Positions 7,573 to 16,327 of a stretch of 64,000 bases of DNA are shown piece after piece (positions within the stretch are counted from its first letter, which is position 1; each line of letters begins with the position of its first letter). Where the stretch lies: NCBI GenBank assembly GCA_903875465.1, contig CAIQWB010000029.1, positions 20,450 through 84,449 on the forward strand. Direction: 5' to 3'. The DNA comes from an uncultured Verrucomicrobia subdivision 3 bacterium. Its GTDB lineage: Bacteria > Verrucomicrobiota > Verrucomicrobiia > Limisphaerales > UBA11358. The translations under genes were made by a program, and so were the position numbers. The notes under the pieces are model-generated. The model searched no databases and had not been told where the DNA came from. It saw only the letters and a program-made list of their open reading frames with translations.

Positions 7573-8250
7573 TCATTCCTCGGATTCTTCCTCCCGTTCG
7601 GCCTCAGTGGCGGTTTCGCCGGATTCGGCTTCCAATTCGAGTTCGGATTCTTCCCAGCCTTGGGCGAGGGTTTTTTCCACGTAGCCCAAGAGTTCATTGC
7701 GTCCCTGGCCGGTGACGGCGGAGGAGCTGAACATGGCGGGGGTTTCTTCCCACCACAAGGCCATGTGGGCGCGGAAGAGTTCCATGTTGGCCTTTAACTG
7801 CAGGGGCTTGGTCTTGTCGGTTTTCGTGAAGACGAGCACAAACCGGGTGGAGTGGTCGCCCAGCCATTTGACGAATTCCAGGTCGATCGCTTGCGGTTCA
7901 TGGCGCCCATCAATCAATACGAACACACACGCGAGGCTGGGGCGGTGGGCGATGTAATTGGTGACGGCATCGTTAAACTTGGCACTGTTTTCACGGGCGA
8001 CCTTGGCGAAGCCATAGCCGGGGAGATCGACCAGGTACCATTCGTTATTGATGGTGAAGAAATTGATCAGTTTGGTGAAGCCGGGGGTGATGCTGACGCG
8101 GGCCAGGTCCTTTTTACCCGAGAGCATGTTGAGCAGGGAGGACTTGCCGACGTTGGATCGACCGATGAAGGCAAATTCCGGCAGGCTCTCCGGCGGACAC
8201 ATGTCCAGGTCGGGGGCGCTCAGGTCAAAAATAGCGGACTTGATATGCAT
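7573..8250 (-). CDS. engB: Ribosome biogenesis GTP-binding protein EngB/YsxC
   Basis: A 225-residue TrmE-Era-family GTPase required for 50S subunit assembly. Motifs: G1 'GRSNVGKS' (30-37), G2 'TPGFTK' region, G3 'DLPGYGFAK' (75-83), G4 'TKTD' (142-145) and G5 'SSAVTGQG'. The last 30 residues form an unusually acidic Glu-rich tail (ELELEAESGETATEAEREEE) that the core family lacks and that looks disordered. First gene of the engB-rsgA pair. Confidence 0.95.
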   Translation of the reverse strand: MHIKSAIFDLSAPDLDMCPPESLPEFAFIGRSNVGKSSLLNMLSGKKDLARVSITPGFTKLINFFTINNEWYLVDLPGYGFAKVARENSAKFNDAVTNYIAHRPSLACVFVLIDGRHEPQAIDLEFVKWLGDHSTRFVLVFTKTDKTKPLQLKANMELFRAHMALWWEETPAMFSSSAVTGQGRNELLGYVEKTLAQGWEESELELEAESGETATEAEREEESEE

Positions 8251-8358
8251 GATAAAATGTTAACGCCCTCACTATGCCCGATACGCGGGCAAACGGACAC
8301 TGCTATCTTTGGCGTGCCGTTGGGGAGGGTTGGAAGCGCACCCAAGCGGCGAACGCTC

Positions 8359-8379
8359 GCCAGCCTCCAGAGGGCTGGC
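8359..8379. repeat. Hairpin in the engB/btaA divergent gap
   Basis: GCCAGCC and GGCTGGC form a 7-bp stem with a 7-base loop (TCCAGAG). It sits in the 266-base space between the divergent engB and btaA genes and resembles the GC palindromes near 1.1 and 6.4 kb. No riboswitch or clear promoter was recognised in this gap. Confidence 0.4.
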
Positions 8380-8516
8380 ATCCGGGTATTTGCCATGGCA
8401 CCGGACTGTCACGCGGGCGTTGCCACATTGTCACTAAAAACTCGTGGAGCCGTGCGGCCAATTCTGGCAGACATAAGGTTTAAACAAATCATCATGAATG
8501 TTTGCTCGAACTGGCC

Positions 8517-9719
8517 ATGACCGCCCAACCTAAAACCGACCACGGCAAGCGAGACCTGGCGCAACAATTTTTCAAAGCCACGAGCGACCTGGTCTTTCAC
8601 CATGTTCATGGCAGCCAGCTCATTTACAATACCTGCTGGGAAGATCCCCGGCTGGACCGGCATTTGATGAAACTGGACGCGCAGAGCCGGGTGGTGATGA
8701 TCACCAGCGCGGGGTGTAATGCCCTGGACTATTTGTTGGATAACCCGGCGGAGATTCACACGGTGGATGTGAATTACCGGCAGAATGCCCTGCTGGAGTT
8801 AAAACTGGCGTTGCTGCGCCGGGGCAAGTTCATGGACTTTTTCGAGTATTTTGGCATTGGTTCGCATGGGGATCACCAGGCTATTTACAAATCCCTGCAA
8901 CCGGACCTGCCGGAAGTGGCGCGCAAGTTTTGGGACCGGCACCTGCATTTTTTTAACCCGGGAGGCATCAAGAAATCCTTTTATTATCATGGCACATCGG
9001 GCGCGGCGGCCTGGCTGCTGGGGGGAGTGCTCTTCAAGGCCAAACCCAACATCAAGAACTTCGCGATGTGCCTGCTGGATGCCAAAACCCAGGAGGAGCA
9101 AAAGGAGATTTACACGCTGCTGGAGCCAAAAATCTGGGGTAATCTGAGCAACTGGCTGATCCGCCAGCGCATGGTGATGACCCTGCTGGGGGTGCCCGGG
9201 CCGCAGATCAAATTGATTGAGAATCATTATCCGGGTGGTTTGGAAAGCTATATCAAGGACAAGTTGCGCCATGTGATGACGGAACTGCCGACGGCGGATA
9301 ATTATTTTTGGCGGGTTTACATCACCGGTTCCTACACGATGGATTGCTGCCCCAATTACCTGCGGAAAGCGAATCATGAGGTGCTCAAGGAACGCAACGG
9401 ACGGATCAAGACCCATACCAGCACCCTTACGCAATTTCTCCAGAAGCATCCGGGTATTTACAGCCATTATGTGTTGCTGGACCATCAGGACTGGCTGGCC
9501 TGGCATGATGCGGCAGCGCTGCTGGAGGAATGGGAATTGATCCTGGCCAACAGCCGGCCGGGTACCAAGATTCTCATGCGTTCCGCCGGTCTGGATCTGA
9601 GTTTCGTGCCGGCGGCGGTGCTGGAGCGCTTGCGTTTCTTCCCGGAAATCACCGAGCGGCTGCATCTGACCGACCGGGTGGGCACCTATGGCAGCCTCCA
9701 TTTCGCCGAAGTCAAATGA
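8517..9719 (+). CDS. btaA: BtaA: SAM:diacylglycerol 3-amino-3-carboxypropyltransferase
   Basis: A 400-residue DUF3419-family enzyme. It moves the 3-amino-3-carboxypropyl group of SAM onto diacylglycerol, the first step in making the betaine lipid DGTS. Family hallmarks: 'QLIYNTCWEDPRLD' near the N-terminus, the SAM-binding 'VVMITSAGCNALDYLL', 'IHTVDVNYRQNALLELKLA', and the C-terminal 'LDHQDWLAWHDAAALLEEW'. The ATG at 8517 is chosen over a TTG at 8502. The stop overlaps the btaB start (ATGA), so the two are translationally coupled. DGTS usually replaces phospholipids under phosphate limitation; no Pho box was identified upstream. Confidence 0.92.
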   Translation: MTAQPKTDHGKRDLAQQFFKATSDLVFHHVHGSQLIYNTCWEDPRLDRHLMKLDAQSRVVMITSAGCNALDYLLDNPAEIHTVDVNYRQNALLELKLALLRRGKFMDFFEYFGIGSHGDHQAIYKSLQPDLPEVARKFWDRHLHFFNPGGIKKSFYYHGTSGAAAWLLGGVLFKAKPNIKNFAMCLLDAKTQEEQKEIYTLLEPKIWGNLSNWLIRQRMVMTLLGVPGPQIKLIENHYPGGLESYIKDKLRHVMTELPTADNYFWRVYITGSYTMDCCPNYLRKANHEVLKERNGRIKTHTSTLTQFLQKHPGIYSHYVLLDHQDWLAWHDAAALLEEWELILANSRPGTKILMRSAGLDLSFVPAAVLERLRFFPEITERLHLTDRVGTYGSLHFAEVK

Positions 9720-10363
9720 GCCACTCCTCTTCCAACGCGGCCCCGGCAGGTAAACTAACCCCGATCGAAAAATATTACCGGCTGCATGCGCGGATTTACG
9801 ATGCCACGCGCTGGACCTTTTTGTTCGGCCGCACGGCGATTTTGGCGGATATTGCGATTCGGCAAAAGCCCGTGCGGATTTTGGAGGTGGGGTGTGGCAC
9901 GGGGAAAAATCTCGTGAGCCTGGGGCGGCGCTTCCCACAGGCGGCCATTACGGGGCTGGACCTGGCTGAACCCATGCTGGAGGTGGCGCGGCGCAAGACC
10001 GCGCACATGGGCTCTCGTGTGGGCTTGCTGCACCGGTCCTACAACGCGCCGGTAGGGGATCTGGCGGGGTACGATCTGGTGCTCTTCTCCTACGCGCTTT
10101 CGATGTTTAACCCGGGTTTTGAAACTGCCATCCAGGCGGCGGCGGCCGATCTGGCCCCGGGCGGGTGCATTGCGGTGGTGGATTTTCATGCCACCCGGTT
10201 CGCTTTATTTGAACGCTGGATGGGAGTGAATCATGTGCGGATGAACGCGCAGTTGCGTCCCTGCCTGCAAGCCCACTTTATGCCGATGCTGGACCGGGTG
10301 GACCATGCCTATGGTGGAGTATGGCAGTATTTGACGTTTATTGGCCGCAAGCGGGCTAATTAA
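9716..10363 (+). CDS. btaB: BtaB: SAM-dependent N-methyltransferase for betaine lipid
   Basis: A 215-residue class I methyltransferase with motif I 'ILEVGCGTGKN', motif II 'AAITGLDLAEPMLEVARRK', and 'AGYDLVLFSYALSMF' as the substrate-side loop. It follows btaA in a 4-base ATGA overlap, which together with the fold identifies it as the enzyme that trimethylates diacylglyceryl-homoserine to DGTS. The frame is open far upstream inside btaA, but the overlapping ATG at 9716 is the natural start. Its 3' end overlaps the convergent DUF1080 gene by 8 bases. Confidence 0.9.
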   Translation: MSHSSSNAAPAGKLTPIEKYYRLHARIYDATRWTFLFGRTAILADIAIRQKPVRILEVGCGTGKNLVSLGRRFPQAAITGLDLAEPMLEVARRKTAHMGSRVGLLHRSYNAPVGDLAGYDLVLFSYALSMFNPGFETAIQAAAADLAPGGCIAVVDFHATRFALFERWMGVNHVRMNAQLRPCLQAHFMPMLDRVDHAYGGVWQYLTFIGRKRAN

Positions 10364-11009
10364 TGGGCAATGGATCGAGGGCCAGCCGGCGAATTTCGAG
10401 CTCGCCGCCCTCGCTTTGAAGGCCGATAAAGCCATTGGTGACGGTGCACGCGGTGGTGGTATTCATCAGGCGGTCATTTACCCAGGCCGTCACGGTGCCG
10501 TTGGCGCAGACGGTGCGGACCGTGTCCCATTCCCCGACCGGATGTTCGTTGGCGGTGCCGTGCAAGGGCAGGGCGGTATTGGCATCCTGGCCCCGGTGTT
10601 CCTTGCTTTCCGCGCCGGCCATTAGAAATAAATCCCCCTGACGGGTATGCTTGCCCTGCACCTGCACACAGGCGGGCCAGACTTTGTCCGGCAGCTGCAT
10701 GTTTACGAGAATGCCGGAATTATCCTGTTTGGGGGCTACTTTGACGAACCGCCATTCGACGGTGAGGACGTAATCCTGGTAGGCGGACACCGTGCGCAGG
10801 TAGCCGGTGGGTTTGCCGGTGCAATGAATCACGCCGTTGGTCACGGACCAGGTGGCGAGGGGGTTGCTGTCGCCCTTCAGGCAAAAAGTCCAGCCCGTGA
10901 AGTCCCGGCCGTTGAACAATTCCAAATGTCCGGACGGTTTAACCAATGGCTGGGCGCAGACCAGGTGGCCGACGCCAAACGCCAGTAAAACCGCGAGCGT
11001 AAATTTCAT
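10356..11009 (-). CDS. Exported DUF1080 protein (3-keto-glycoside hydrolase fold)
   Basis: A 217-residue secreted protein with a signal peptide ('MKFTLAVLLAFGVGHLVCAQ') and a single DUF1080 jelly roll: 'LFNGRDFTGWTF', 'TWSVTNGVIHCTGKPTGYL', 'NSGILVNMQLPDKVWPACV', 'GEWDTVRTVCANGTVTAWVN' and 'NGFIGLQSEGGELEIRRL'. These conserved blocks match a family abundant in Verrucomicrobiota and Planctomycetota; some members act on 3-keto-disaccharides or glycosides. The exact substrate cannot be told. It overlaps btaB tail to tail by 8 bases and has no obvious functional partner nearby. Confidence 0.88.
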   Translation of the reverse strand: MKFTLAVLLAFGVGHLVCAQPLVKPSGHLELFNGRDFTGWTFCLKGDSNPLATWSVTNGVIHCTGKPTGYLRTVSAYQDYVLTVEWRFVKVAPKQDNSGILVNMQLPDKVWPACVQVQGKHTRQGDLFLMAGAESKEHRGQDANTALPLHGTANEHPVGEWDTVRTVCANGTVTAWVNDRLMNTTTACTVTNGFIGLQSEGGELEIRRLALDPLPIN

Positions 11010-11123
11010 GGGGCCAAGTTAAATCAGGCCAACTGGGCGGGGAAAGCCAAATCCGTGGGCCCAAGGGCGGGGAAACGCAGAGCGGTGGGGAATTTTGACA
11101 CGACAGGAGACTCGGAAATTGGG

Positions 11124-12140
11124 TCAGACCCCACCCAACTGGCGCACTTGGGCCAGAACCAAGGCGGGAGTCACGGTGCGGAGGCATTCCAGCGGTTGGG
11201 GATTTTTACAACGCGGCGACAGGCAGGGCGAGCAGGGGAGATCCACGCGCACGACATCCTGCAGCAAGCCATAGGGGCCGGTGCGATGAGGTTCTGTGGG
11301 ACCAAACACCGCCACCATAGGCTTGCGCAGGGCGGCAGCCACGTGCATGGGGCCGGTGTCATTGGTCACCATTAAAGTGCAGCGCCGGACCCATTCGATC
11401 ATTTCCGGCAGTGTGGTTCGGCCACAGAGGTTCAGGCATTGACCGGGGGCGGCGGCGGTAATCAACTGACCCAGGGAGTCATCGGTGCGGCTGCCCAAAA
11501 TGGCAAACCGATAAATAGGATTTTCCCGGAGGAGGTTCCGCACCAGCTCGGCAAAGTATTCCGCGGGCCAGCGTTTATTATCCCAGCGGGCACCGGGTTG
11601 CAGCACCACCCAGCGGAAGTCATTCAAGGGCCATTTCGCGTCCACAGCGGTGGCCACGGATGGGCGTTCGGGCAACCAAGTGAAATGGTCATGGATGGGC
11701 ACACCCAATGGGGGGAGCACGGAGAGATACCAGTCTACTGCATGGGTATGAAACGAAGTCCGGCGCACGGCCAGGTCGTAAAAACCGCGGGCACCCTCGC
11801 GCACTTCGTCGAGGCCAATGAGCCGGTGGCCATTGGCAAGCCAGCCAAAGGCGGCGCTGCGGGCCAGGCATTGGAGGTCAATAACCCAGTCGAACTTTTG
11901 CGCCCGCGTCCAGGCAATGCTTCGGGCCAGTTCGGGCCAATACCGGGGATTTCCCCAGCGTTTGCGCTCAAAAAGGATGAGGCCGGTCAGATCGGGGTCG
12001 CCGGCGAGGAGGGGGGCGAGGGCGGAGTCAATCCACCAGTAAATCTCGCTGTCCGGCAGGTGTTTCTTTAGCAGCCGCAGGACTGGCAAGGCCTGGATGA
12101 CATCGCCCAATGAGCTGGGTTTGAGGAGGAGAATTCTCAA
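11124..12140 (-). CDS. Glycosyltransferase family 9 (heptosyltransferase-like)
   Basis: A 338-residue GT9 enzyme of the ADP-heptose:LPS heptosyltransferase type. N-terminal 'RILLLKPSSLGDVIQALPVL' is the classic acceptor-side start, and 'DWVIDLQCLARSAAFGWLA' is the second family block. The donor-binding C-terminal half has 'VVLQPGARWDNKRWPAEYF', 'LCGRTTLPEMIEWV' and 'VTNDTGPMHVAAAL'. It adds a heptose or related sugar to the lipopolysaccharide core at the inner face of the cytoplasmic membrane. It implies an LPS-type outer membrane. Whether it is WaaC, WaaF or a relative is not decidable from sequence alone. It ends 114 bases before the DUF1080 start. Confidence 0.9.
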   Translation of the reverse strand: MRILLLKPSSLGDVIQALPVLRLLKKHLPDSEIYWWIDSALAPLLAGDPDLTGLILFERKRWGNPRYWPELARSIAWTRAQKFDWVIDLQCLARSAAFGWLANGHRLIGLDEVREGARGFYDLAVRRTSFHTHAVDWYLSVLPPLGVPIHDHFTWLPERPSVATAVDAKWPLNDFRWVVLQPGARWDNKRWPAEYFAELVRNLLRENPIYRFAILGSRTDDSLGQLITAAAPGQCLNLCGRTTLPEMIEWVRRCTLMVTNDTGPMHVAAALRKPMVAVFGPTEPHRTGPYGLLQDVVRVDLPCSPCLSPRCKNPQPLECLRTVTPALVLAQVRQLGGV

Positions 12141-12192
12141 AGGAAATGCGCCCCCGCGGGACTAGGCGCGATGGGAGGGGCGCCCGCCGAGG

Positions 12193-12915
12193 TTAACGGC
12201 CAAATTCCAGCCGTTCAGCGAGGCGCTCCGGCAAACCGGCCGCCCGGATTTTTTCCTGGGTGGTGGGAATGTCGTAGTCGAGCCGGCGCAGTTCGATAGT
12301 GCCGGCATCGACATCAAACACCACGTAGGCGGATTTTGGATTGTTGTCGCGGGGCTGGCCCACGGCACCAACGTTCACAAAATATTTTTTGGAAACGTCG
12401 ATTTTAAATTTGGAATAGGTACCACCGCGCACGACACTATCGCGCATGAAGGCAACGGGCACGTGGGTGTGGCCGAAGAAACAAACCTGGGTGTTTTGAT
12501 ACGGGAAACTGGCGGCGGCGGCCAGCTTGTCGAAGACATAACCCCAGCGCTGGGGGGCGTCCAGCGTGGCGTGAACAATGGTAAAATTGCCGACCATGCG
12601 CGAATACTTGAGGTCACGCAGCCACTGGCGGTCCTCGGTCGTTAGTTGGTTGCGGGTCCAGTAAACGGCTTCGGCCGCGTGCGGGTTGAAACCTTCCAAG
12701 GCCTCCTCGCTGGAGCAGTATTCATCGTGGTTGCCCTTGACGCAGGGAATATTTAAATCCCGGACGATTTGGAGGCACTCCTTGGGGTTGGCATTGTAGC
12801 CAACCACATCACCCAGACAAACAATCTGGTTGACGTTTTGGGTTTTGATGTCCTCCAAAACCGTCTGAAAGGCTTCCAGATTGCCGTGTATGTCAGCTAT
12901 AATGGCGTATTTCAT
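12193..12915 (-). CDS. Metallophosphoesterase (calcineurin-like)
   Basis: A 240-residue protein with all five metal-site motifs of the calcineurin-like superfamily: 'IIADIHGN' (D, H), 'CLGDVVGY' (D), 'VKGNHDEY' (N, H), 'IVHATLDAP' (H) and 'FFGHTHVP' (H, H). The single compact domain and the GDxVG spacing place it with YfcE/PrpE-type phosphodiesterases or protein phosphatases. Substrate unknown. The acylphosphatase gene upstream overlaps its start by four bases (ATGA), so both small phosphatases come from one message. Confidence 0.88.
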   Translation of the reverse strand: MKYAIIADIHGNLEAFQTVLEDIKTQNVNQIVCLGDVVGYNANPKECLQIVRDLNIPCVKGNHDEYCSSEEALEGFNPHAAEAVYWTRNQLTTEDRQWLRDLKYSRMVGNFTIVHATLDAPQRWGYVFDKLAAAASFPYQNTQVCFFGHTHVPVAFMRDSVVRGGTYSKFKIDVSKKYFVNVGAVGQPRDNNPKSAYVVFDVDAGTIELRRLDYDIPTTQEKIRAAGLPERLAERLEFGR

Positions 12916-13181
12916 TCCAAACTAATAATTTCAAATCCGCTAAATTTATTTTGCGCGCTGTCCCAATTTACCAGTTCATCCCGAATAAATCCAGCAAGTC
13001 CTTCATTTCGTATGGCGAGCCGGAATGCAGTCAATTCCTCACGCGCACCCTCGGCGACCAATTGAACCCGGCCGTCCGGAAGGTTTAGGACCGTGCCGCT
13101 GAGGGTGAATCCCGCAGCCAGTTTTTTACAGGCATAACGAAAACCCACACCCTGAACCCGTCCTGAATAAATAACGGTCAT
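12912..13181 (-). CDS. acyP: Acylphosphatase
   Basis: An 89-residue protein from the ATG at 13181; the frame continues to 13274, but that would add 31 residues foreign to the family. 'YSGRVQGVGFRYACKKLA' holds the catalytic Arg in GVGFR, and 'GTVLNLPDGRVQLVAEG' holds the catalytic Asn. It hydrolyses the carboxyl-phosphate bond of acylphosphates. Length and motif spacing are standard. It is upstream of and overlapping with the metallophosphoesterase gene. Confidence 0.93.
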   Translation of the reverse strand: MTVIYSGRVQGVGFRYACKKLAAGFTLSGTVLNLPDGRVQLVAEGAREELTAFRLAIRNEGLAGFIRDELVNWDSAQNKFSGFEIISLE

Positions 13182-13511
13182 TCGGCAGCGCCCAGAGTTG
13201 TCAACAGGATGACTCAAAAGTAGATAAAGCCAAATCCCACGCGTGGGCGCAATGTTTTTTCGAGATTTCCGCAATCAACGCCGCGGGGGCTGAACGCTAT
13301 TTCGTCTGGAAGCAACCAACGCAAGCAAAACATGTTCCGAGTTTTCCAGGACCGGAGACCGGGATTCCGGTCAAATTTCAAAATATTTTGAATTTTAAAT
13401 GGTTTATATTTGACCCGCGCAGAAATTTGCCGTAATCACCTCGGCAGCCGCCGTGGAACTAAGGAATTAGGTCTAACCTGACTTTCCGGGGCGTCCATAG
13501 AGCGAACAGCA
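13182..13511. promoter_or_regulatory. Divergent intergenic region upstream of the secretin locus
   Basis: A 330-base gap between the acylphosphatase unit and the pilM-like gene. It contains an AT-rich island with the perfect 12-bp palindrome CAAAATATTTTG (13379-13390), set in a longer imperfect one, followed by TTTATATTTGACC. This is the obvious place for the promoter of the 26-kb plus-strand gene run, but no -35/-10 pair with proper spacing could be assigned with confidence. No other gene was seen in the gap. Confidence 0.4.
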
Positions 13512-15359
13512 ATGCTGAATACAAAGTCATTTTTGGCGGTGGATTTTGGGGCGGGCAGCCTCAAGTTGGCGGATTTTGAGACGAACGAAGCCGGTGGCTT
13601 GCGTCTGAAAAATTTCGCCATCAAACCGTTGGGTTTGGAAGGCGCGCAAGATGCCACCCGCGAAGCCACCGTGGTGAAGGCCCTGCAAGACACGCTGGCT
13701 GAGCTTGGGCTCAAATCCAAAAACGTCAATGTCTGTGCGCCGGGATTTCAAGTCTTTTCAAAGTTTGTCAAGTTGCCGCCGGTGGATGCGACAAAAGTTA
13801 CCCAGATCATCCAATACGAAGCACAGCAAAACGTTCCCTTTCCCCTGGCTGAGGTGGTGTGGGATTATCAAATTTTAGGGGCGGCGGCCAGTGGTGAGCT
13901 GGAAGTTTTGCTCGTGGCCATCAAATCGGACGTGGTAGAAGGTTTGTTTCGGGTGGCCGAAAAAGCCAAGCTCAAGTTAACCCTGTGTGACGCCTCGCCC
14001 GCCGCTTTGTGCAATGCCTTCCGCTTTAATTATGGTGATCTGGAAGATTGCACGATGTTGCTCGATATTGGGGCTAAGACGAGTAACCTGTTATTTTTTG
14101 AAAAGGGCAAAGTCTTTTCCCGGAGCATAAACTTGGGTGCGAACGCCATTACCCAAGATTTTGCCAATGATCAGAAGCTGAAGTTTCCGGAAGCAGAAAA
14201 AATCAAGATTGCGGAAGGCTTTGTCAGCTTGGGCGGGGCCTATGAGGAACCGGAAAATCCGAATCAGGCGGCAATTTCCAAAATTGCCCGCCAGTTCATG
14301 ACGAAACTGCACATTCAGGTCAACCAAACACTGCAGTTTTATCGTGGCCAGCAGGGCGGCACCGCACCCCAGCGGCTGTTTCTTTCCGGCGGGGCTTCGA
14401 TCATGCCATACACCGCGCAGTTTTTTGCAGAAAAACTGAATATTCCGGTCGAATACTTCAATCCATTCCGGAACGTTCAGATTGACCCAACGGTTAATCT
14501 CGAAGAACTTTCCCGCGTCGCTCATTCCCTTGGTGAAGTGGTGGGCTTGGGCTTGCGCAACTTGGCCAACTGCCCGGTGGAAATGAATTTGATGCCAGAC
14601 AGCACCTTGCGCTGGCAGGCTTTCAATCAAAAGAAACCCTATTTCCTTTTCACGGTGTTTTGCTTGGTTTTTGTGGCTTTTACGACAGGCTATTTATTTT
14701 CAAAACTGGCGGATCTCAAGCAGGAGCAAATTGACAAGTTGGATCCACAGGTGCGGACCAAGCAGGCTAAATCGGACCAGTTCAAGGCGGCTTTGAGTTC
14801 TTTGCAGGCCAGCCAAAAGCAAGCCGCCCAGCTTACGACTTGGATGAGCGAGCGTTACTTCTGGGGTGATGTGAGCTCCGAGTTGCGTCGAGTATTAATC
14901 GTGTCCGAGGATGATGTCCGGAAGAAATTGGCTGCCCAAAAACCTAATGTAGAAGTCGGAATTTGGATCGAGCAAATGATTTCTGACCCTAATTTGGGCA
15001 GTGCCAGCGGGGCAGGTGGGGCTTCAATGGGCGCTCCTGTCCAGCGATTTGATCCCGGTGCCATGCCTGGCATGAGGGGTATGCGTGGCATGACGGCTCC
15101 GCCCCCGCCCCCGCCAACTGATGCGGGCACTGTCGCGGCTGGCTCGACCATCCAATTGCGCTGTCGGTCCGTTAATCTGTCTGCAGTTGATCCCTCGGCC
15201 AACACCGCTATCGCGTTTGAAGTTCAGAGCCAGCTTCAAAATAGTTCGTTGTTTGACCCTAAGGCGACAGTTCTTGACCCCACCATCACGACCGATGAGA
15301 CCACTGGGACCTTTACCTTTGGCATCACCGTGGCATTGCTCAATCCTTTGAAACTGTAA
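13512..15359 (+). CDS. PilM-PilN fusion-like protein (Amuc_1101-like)
   Basis: A 615-residue protein. Residues 1-370 form an actin-fold PilM/FtsA-type ATPase: 'FLAVDFGAGSLKLADF' (phosphate 1), 'CTMLLDIGAKTSNLLFFEKG' (phosphate 2) and 'RLFLSGGASIMPYTAQFF' (adenosine). A single membrane span lies at about 376-396 ('PYFLFTVFCLVFVAFTTGYL'), followed by a PilN-like coiled coil (about 397-450) and a periplasmic domain with a Met/Pro-rich linker near 517-535. Type IV pilus systems normally encode PilM and PilN separately. It heads a gene order that matches the Akkermansia Amuc_1101-1098 locus. Likely role: cytoplasmic/inner-membrane platform of a secretin complex. Confidence 0.85.
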   Translation: MLNTKSFLAVDFGAGSLKLADFETNEAGGLRLKNFAIKPLGLEGAQDATREATVVKALQDTLAELGLKSKNVNVCAPGFQVFSKFVKLPPVDATKVTQIIQYEAQQNVPFPLAEVVWDYQILGAAASGELEVLLVAIKSDVVEGLFRVAEKAKLKLTLCDASPAALCNAFRFNYGDLEDCTMLLDIGAKTSNLLFFEKGKVFSRSINLGANAITQDFANDQKLKFPEAEKIKIAEGFVSLGGAYEEPENPNQAAISKIARQFMTKLHIQVNQTLQFYRGQQGGTAPQRLFLSGGASIMPYTAQFFAEKLNIPVEYFNPFRNVQIDPTVNLEELSRVAHSLGEVVGLGLRNLANCPVEMNLMPDSTLRWQAFNQKKPYFLFTVFCLVFVAFTTGYLFSKLADLKQEQIDKLDPQVRTKQAKSDQFKAALSSLQASQKQAAQLTTWMSERYFWGDVSSELRRVLIVSEDDVRKKLAAQKPNVEVGIWIEQMISDPNLGSASGAGGASMGAPVQRFDPGAMPGMRGMRGMTAPPPPPPTDAGTVAAGSTIQLRCRSVNLSAVDPSANTAIAFEVQSQLQNSSLFDPKATVLDPTITTDETTGTFTFGITVALLNPLKL

Positions 15360-15360
15360 T

Positions 15361-16317
15361 ATGTCTTGGATCAAGCGAAATTTATTTTTCTTCATTGGGG
15401 GGGTAATCGCCTTGGGCTTGCTCGGTGCAGCCGGTTATTACAATTATACCAGTTGGAGCCGCAACTCGGACATGTTGGATAAACTTAAGGAAATCTACGG
15501 CACCTTAAACACCTTGAATGATCCGCAGGCGAATCCTGGGAACGACAAAGTTAACAAGATTCAACAGGCTAAGGACCAAGCGGTGCAACTGCGGGCTTGG
15601 GTGGATCAGGCAAAGACTTGGTTTGCCCCCATTACCCCAATTCCTCCGGCCACCGGCGCGACCAACAGCGTGACAAGTGAAGCCTTCGCTGCAGCACTGC
15701 GCAGAACAATCGATTTATTGCAGCATGAGGCGGAAGCTGCGCATGTGGAAGTTCAGACGCAATATGGTTTTTCCTTTGAAGCGGAGCGTCAATTAGTGAA
15801 GTTCTCCCCCGGCAGTTTGGATTTGCTGGCAACGCAATTAGGCGAAGTCAAAACCATTACTGAGATTCTCTACGCCGCGGGCGTTAATCAATTTGAAAGC
15901 ATTCAACGGGTGCACGTGTCCGACGATGATGTTGCCGGACCACAGGGGGATTATATTGGTGATTCCGCTGTGACTACCGATCAAGCGGTCATCACTCCCT
16001 ATGTAGTCACCTTCCAAAGTTTCGGTCCGGAAATTGCCCGGGTATTTGCCGGCTTTGCCGCTTCGCCCCATGGTTTTGTGGTTAAAAGTATCAATGTACT
16101 GCCAACACTGGGGGGCAACAATCAGCCCACACCCATGCCCATGCCAAACCAGTACCCTGGCCGGGGCCGGGTTCGTGGGGGGAACGATTATGCGCCTCCG
16201 GTGCAAATCCCGCAAGTGGCAGTCCCGGGAAAGCCTGGTTTGACGACGGTTTTGAAGGAGCAACTTCTCCGCGTCAGCATGGAAATTGAAATCATAAAAT
16301 TGCAGTCCAAGAATTAA
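15361..16317 (+). CDS. Amuc_1100-like pilus-associated membrane protein
   Basis: A 318-residue bitopic protein. A short cytoplasmic start 'MSWIKRNLFF' precedes one membrane helix (about residues 8-28). A helical stretch follows (about 35-75, 'DMLDKLKEIYGTLNTL'), then an alpha/beta periplasmic domain with 'VTFQSFGPEIARVFAGFA', a PilO-like ferredoxin fold segment. It begins two bases after the PilM-PilN stop. The order and layout fit the Amuc_1100 family, the outer-surface protein of Akkermansia that signals through TLR2. A Pro/Met/Gly-rich loop sits at about 256-280. Whether this soil-type homologue is surface exposed is not known. Confidence 0.8.
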   Translation: MSWIKRNLFFFIGGVIALGLLGAAGYYNYTSWSRNSDMLDKLKEIYGTLNTLNDPQANPGNDKVNKIQQAKDQAVQLRAWVDQAKTWFAPITPIPPATGATNSVTSEAFAAALRRTIDLLQHEAEAAHVEVQTQYGFSFEAERQLVKFSPGSLDLLATQLGEVKTITEILYAAGVNQFESIQRVHVSDDDVAGPQGDYIGDSAVTTDQAVITPYVVTFQSFGPEIARVFAGFAASPHGFVVKSINVLPTLGGNNQPTPMPMPNQYPGRGRVRGGNDYAPPVQIPQVAVPGKPGLTTVLKEQLLRVSMEIEIIKLQSKN

Positions 16318-16327
16318 GCGTACGCAA

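Noticed and set aside
8799..9938. 379-residue minus-strand open frame opposite btaA/btaB
   Set aside because: No family features and it covers two recognised coupled genes on the other strand.
13380..13412. TTGAAT/TATATT promoter for the secretin locus
   Set aside because: Spacing between the hexamers is about 11 bases, too short for a standard promoter.
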